From Roseburia_C amylophila (GTDB lineage Bacteria > Bacillota > Clostridia > Lachnospirales > Lachnospiraceae): DNA of 64,000 nt. The position numbers and the translations under genes are program-made. Positions 61,849 to 64,000 of this stretch are shown piece by piece. The stretch covers positions 62,001 to 126,000 of the forward strand of contig NZ_JAOQKI010000005.1 in the NCBI RefSeq assembly GCF_025567465.1. The letters run 5' to 3'. Numbering within the stretch: position 1 is the stretch's first letter; each line of letters begins with the position of its first letter. The notes beneath the pieces were generated by a model. That model was not told the origin of the DNA and ran no database searches. It saw only the letters and a list, made by a program, of their open reading frames with translations.

Positions 61849-62463
61849 ATGAAATTTATCGGAATTACCGGAGGCGTAGGAGCCGGAAAAACAGAAATAT
61901 TAAAATACCTTGCCGGCAGAGAAGATACGAAAGTAATGCTGGCGGATGATATCGCAAGAGAACTTTCTGAGCCGGGACAGTCCTGTAACGAAAAATTGCA
62001 GGAGCTGTTTGATGGAACAGATGTTTTTGATGAAAAGGGGAAGATGAACCGTCCGAAGGCGGCAGCCATTATTTTCAAGGATGAAGCCAGGCGGAATGGA
62101 ATGAATGAGATTTTGCATCCGGCAGTAAAGGAATATGTGCTCCATGTATTAGAGCAGGAAAAGGAAGAAGGCAGGCTTCGTTATCTGGTATTGGAAGCGG
62201 CATTATTAATCGAAGAACATTATGATGAAATTTGCGATGAATTATGGTATATTTATACTTCAGAGGAGAATCGCAGAGCAAGGCTGAAGCAGTCGAGAGG
62301 CTACAGTGATGAAAAAATCAGTGAAATGTTTGAAAGCCAGCTTTGCGAGAACGAATACCGCAGACATTGCAAAGTGGTAATTGATAATAATGGTACGACG
62401 GAAGAAACCATTGCACAGGTAAGAACGATAATAGAGAATGAGGGAGAAAATACCAATGGATAA
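61849..62463 (+). CDS. coaE: Dephospho-CoA kinase
   Basis: A 204-residue P-loop kinase catalysing the last step of coenzyme A synthesis, phosphorylation of dephospho-CoA. P-loop GITGGVGAGKTEILKYL is at residues 4-20; MLADDIARELSEPGQ and the lid segment RRARLKQSRGYSDEKISEMF are typical. The polA-coaE order is common in Firmicutes. It overlaps the next gene by 8 bp. Confidence 0.93.
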   Translation: MKFIGITGGVGAGKTEILKYLAGREDTKVMLADDIARELSEPGQSCNEKLQELFDGTDVFDEKGKMNRPKAAAIIFKDEARRNGMNEILHPAVKEYVLHVLEQEKEEGRLRYLVLEAALLIEEHYDEICDELWYIYTSEENRRARLKQSRGYSDEKISEMFESQLCENEYRRHCKVVIDNNGTTEETIAQVRTIIENEGENTNG

Positions 62464-64000
62464 TGCAGAACAGAATGCAAATCAATTTGTATTTGGCTTG
62501 GATATCGGAACAAGAAACGTAGTTGGAACAGTTGGATATCGGGAAGGCAAAGACTTCTATGTGGCAGCCCAGTATATGAAAGAGCATGAAACCAGAGCTA
62601 TGCTGGATGGTCAGATTCATGACATTGGAAGAGTAGGCAGAACAATTGCAGAAGTAAAGGCAGAATTAGAAGGGCAGTTAGAGGCAAAGCTTACAGATGT
62701 CTGCATTGCTGCCGCTGGCCGTGTACTGAAAACCGTGACCACCAGCGTGGAATATGAATTCGCAGAAGAGACCGTAGTAACTGCAGAACATATACATACT
62801 CTGGATTTACTGGGAGTAGACCATGCCCAGCAGATTTTAAAAGAGAGGAATGATACCCGTTACAAATTTTACTGTGTGGGATATTCTGTTGTAAAATATT
62901 ATATCAATGATGAAGTCTTTTCCAATATAGAAGGACATAAGGCAGAGAAAATTTCGGAGGATATTATCGTAACCTTCCTGCCGGAGGACGTTGTAGATGG
63001 TCTGTATTCCGCAGTAGGGCAGGCTGGATTAAATGTTGCCAATCTGACTTTGGAGCCTATTGCTGCAATCAACGTAGCAATTCCGGAGGCTTTTCGAATG
63101 TTAAATATTGCACTGGTTGATGTGGGAGCCGGAACATCCGACATCTGTGTCACCAGAGACGGAAGCATTATTGCATATGGCATGATTCCTTATGCCGGAG
63201 ATGAGCTGACCGAATTAATTGTACAGCATTATCTGGTGGATTTTAATATGGCAGAACATATGAAGCTGACATCCGGTATGGCGGATGAAGTGGAATTTAC
63301 AGATATCATGAGCATTACCCATACGATTCCATCTGAAGAAATCTGGGATTTAACCCATGATACGGTAGATAAGATTACTACTGAGGTAGCAGAGAAAATC
63401 AAAGAGTTAAATGGTGATAAATCGGTCAGCGCAGCCTTCGTAGTTGGCGGCGGCGGCAAAATCCACGGATTTACGGAAATGCTTGCAGACAAGCTTGAAA
63501 TTCCAAGAGAACGTGTGGCATTACGTGGAGAAGAAGTTTTAAAAGAGGTTCATTTTGCACAGGAAGAGATTAAGAAAGACCCATTACTGGTAACGCCGAT
63601 TGGAATCTGTCTTAATTATTATGACCAGAAGAATAATTTCATTATGGTCCGGTTTAACGGAGAACGCTTAAAGCTTTATGATAACAGCCATCTTACCATT
63701 GTGGATGCAGCATTGCAGGCGGGCTTCCCGAATGAAGCGCTGTTCCCAAGACGGGGCAAGGCAGTGGAGTTTACCGTAAATGGCAAGCCGAGAATCGTCC
63801 GTGGAGAACCGGGAGAATCTGCCATTGTTAAAGTGGACGGAAGAGTAGTCAGCATCAATACACCACTGGTTCCGAATTCCGAGATTACCATAGAAGCCTC
63901 TACCATTGGAAAAGAAGCCGTATCTACGATTGAACAGTTAGATGAATATACATCCTCCACCATTACCTTCCAGGTCAATGGCATCAATATTACCTGCCCG
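62456..64000 (+). CDS. FtsA-like actin-family cell division protein (3' end outside window)
   Basis: The frame is open for 515 codons to the window edge. The opening QFVFGLDIGTRNVVGTVGYR is the phosphate-1 motif of the actin/Hsp70 ATPase fold. An SHS2-type insert follows (DVCIAAAGRVLKTVTTSVEY), then phosphate-2 ALVDVGAGTSDICVTRDGSI and the adenosine motif SAAFVVGGGGKIHGFTEMLA. It is longer than normal FtsA, with an extra C-terminal region after about residue 390 (VDAALQAGFPNEALFPRRGK). It belongs to the long FtsA-like family of Clostridia, whose exact division role is not established. ATG 62456 overlaps the coaE stop. Confidence 0.85.
   Translation, partial: MDNAEQNANQFVFGLDIGTRNVVGTVGYREGKDFYVAAQYMKEHETRAMLDGQIHDIGRVGRTIAEVKAELEGQLEAKLTDVCIAAAGRVLKTVTTSVEYEFAEETVVTAEHIHTLDLLGVDHAQQILKERNDTRYKFYCVGYSVVKYYINDEVFSNIEGHKAEKISEDIIVTFLPEDVVDGLYSAVGQAGLNVANLTLEPIAAINVAIPEAFRMLNIALVDVGAGTSDICVTRDGSIIAYGMIPYAGDELTELIVQHYLVDFNMAEHMKLTSGMADEVEFTDIMSITHTIPSEEIWDLTHDTVDKITTEVAEKIKELNGDKSVSAAFVVGGGGKIHGFTEMLADKLEIPRERVALRGEEVLKEVHFAQEEIKKDPLLVTPIGICLNYYDQKNNFIMVRFNGERLKLYDNSHLTIVDAALQAGFPNEALFPRRGKAVEFTVNGKPRIVRGEPGESAIVKVDGRVVSINTPLVPNSEITIEASTIGKEAVSTIEQLDEYTSSTITFQVNGINITCP

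Overview
The window looks like chromosomal DNA of a Gram-positive anaerobe of the Lachnospiraceae (Clostridia). The grounds are codon and base use, strong AGGAGG-type ribosome sites, TTGAMA-17-TATAAT promoters, the gene order dgt-dnaG-rpoD-trmK-nif3, and several families typical of that group (DUF5685, DUF5057, DUF6774, clostridial nucleoside kinase, LTA-synthase/YfhO pair). No genus is assigned. No tRNA, rRNA, CRISPR array or intact transposase was seen.

Layout. 1-4 kb: 3' part of a K+/H+ antiporter, then an ECF sigma factor paired with a membrane-anchored beta-propeller protein. 4.06-4.40 kb: a large structured RNA element, followed by an Fe-S aldo/keto reductase. 5.8-13.1 kb: housekeeping block (dgt-like, dnaG, rpoD, trmK, Nif3-like, nucleoside kinase). 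13.2-32.3 kb: one long same-strand type IV pilus locus (pilB, pilT, pilC, major pilin, prepilin peptidase, a PilM-PilN fusion, PilO-like, four minor pilin-like proteins and a 1581-residue DUF5057 secreted protein), opened by a strong sigma-A promoter. 32.45-32.80 kb: RNase P RNA, with a perfect 14-bp palindrome between its -35 and -10. 33-37.3 kb: small membrane protein, DUF5685 protein, J-domain protein, hydrolase, YqeG phosphatase, rpiB and efp. 37.4-46.4 kb: envelope and surface genes (LTA synthase-like, YfhO, YdcF, zinc-ribbon membrane protein, C39 peptidase, anchored alpha/beta hydrolase), with the second copy of the structured RNA at 44.70-45.02 kb.

46.4-58.1 kb is an accessory, partly decayed stretch. 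It holds a frameshifted gene, a DUF4143 ATPase with palindromes around its promoter, a serine-recombinase scrap, a MATE transporter followed by a cut-down cytidylate-kinase-like gene, and a polyol/sugar cassette (ROK regulator, zinc alcohol dehydrogenase, VOC protein, GPH symporter, PfkB kinase). The cassette sits between two 166-bp direct repeats, each carrying a copy of a small minus-strand DUF6774-like gene. 58.1-64 kb returns to core genes: nicotinamidase-like hydrolase, thioesterase, polA, coaE and the start of an FtsA-like protein.

The most unusual signals are: the two-copy structured RNA, whose paired arms show compensatory changes between copies; a five-copy ~37-nt palindromic repeat lying in 5' leaders, mostly just after terminators; the direct repeats around the polyol cassette; and the palindrome inside the rnpB promoter. 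All functional statements are from reading the sequence; no database search was run.
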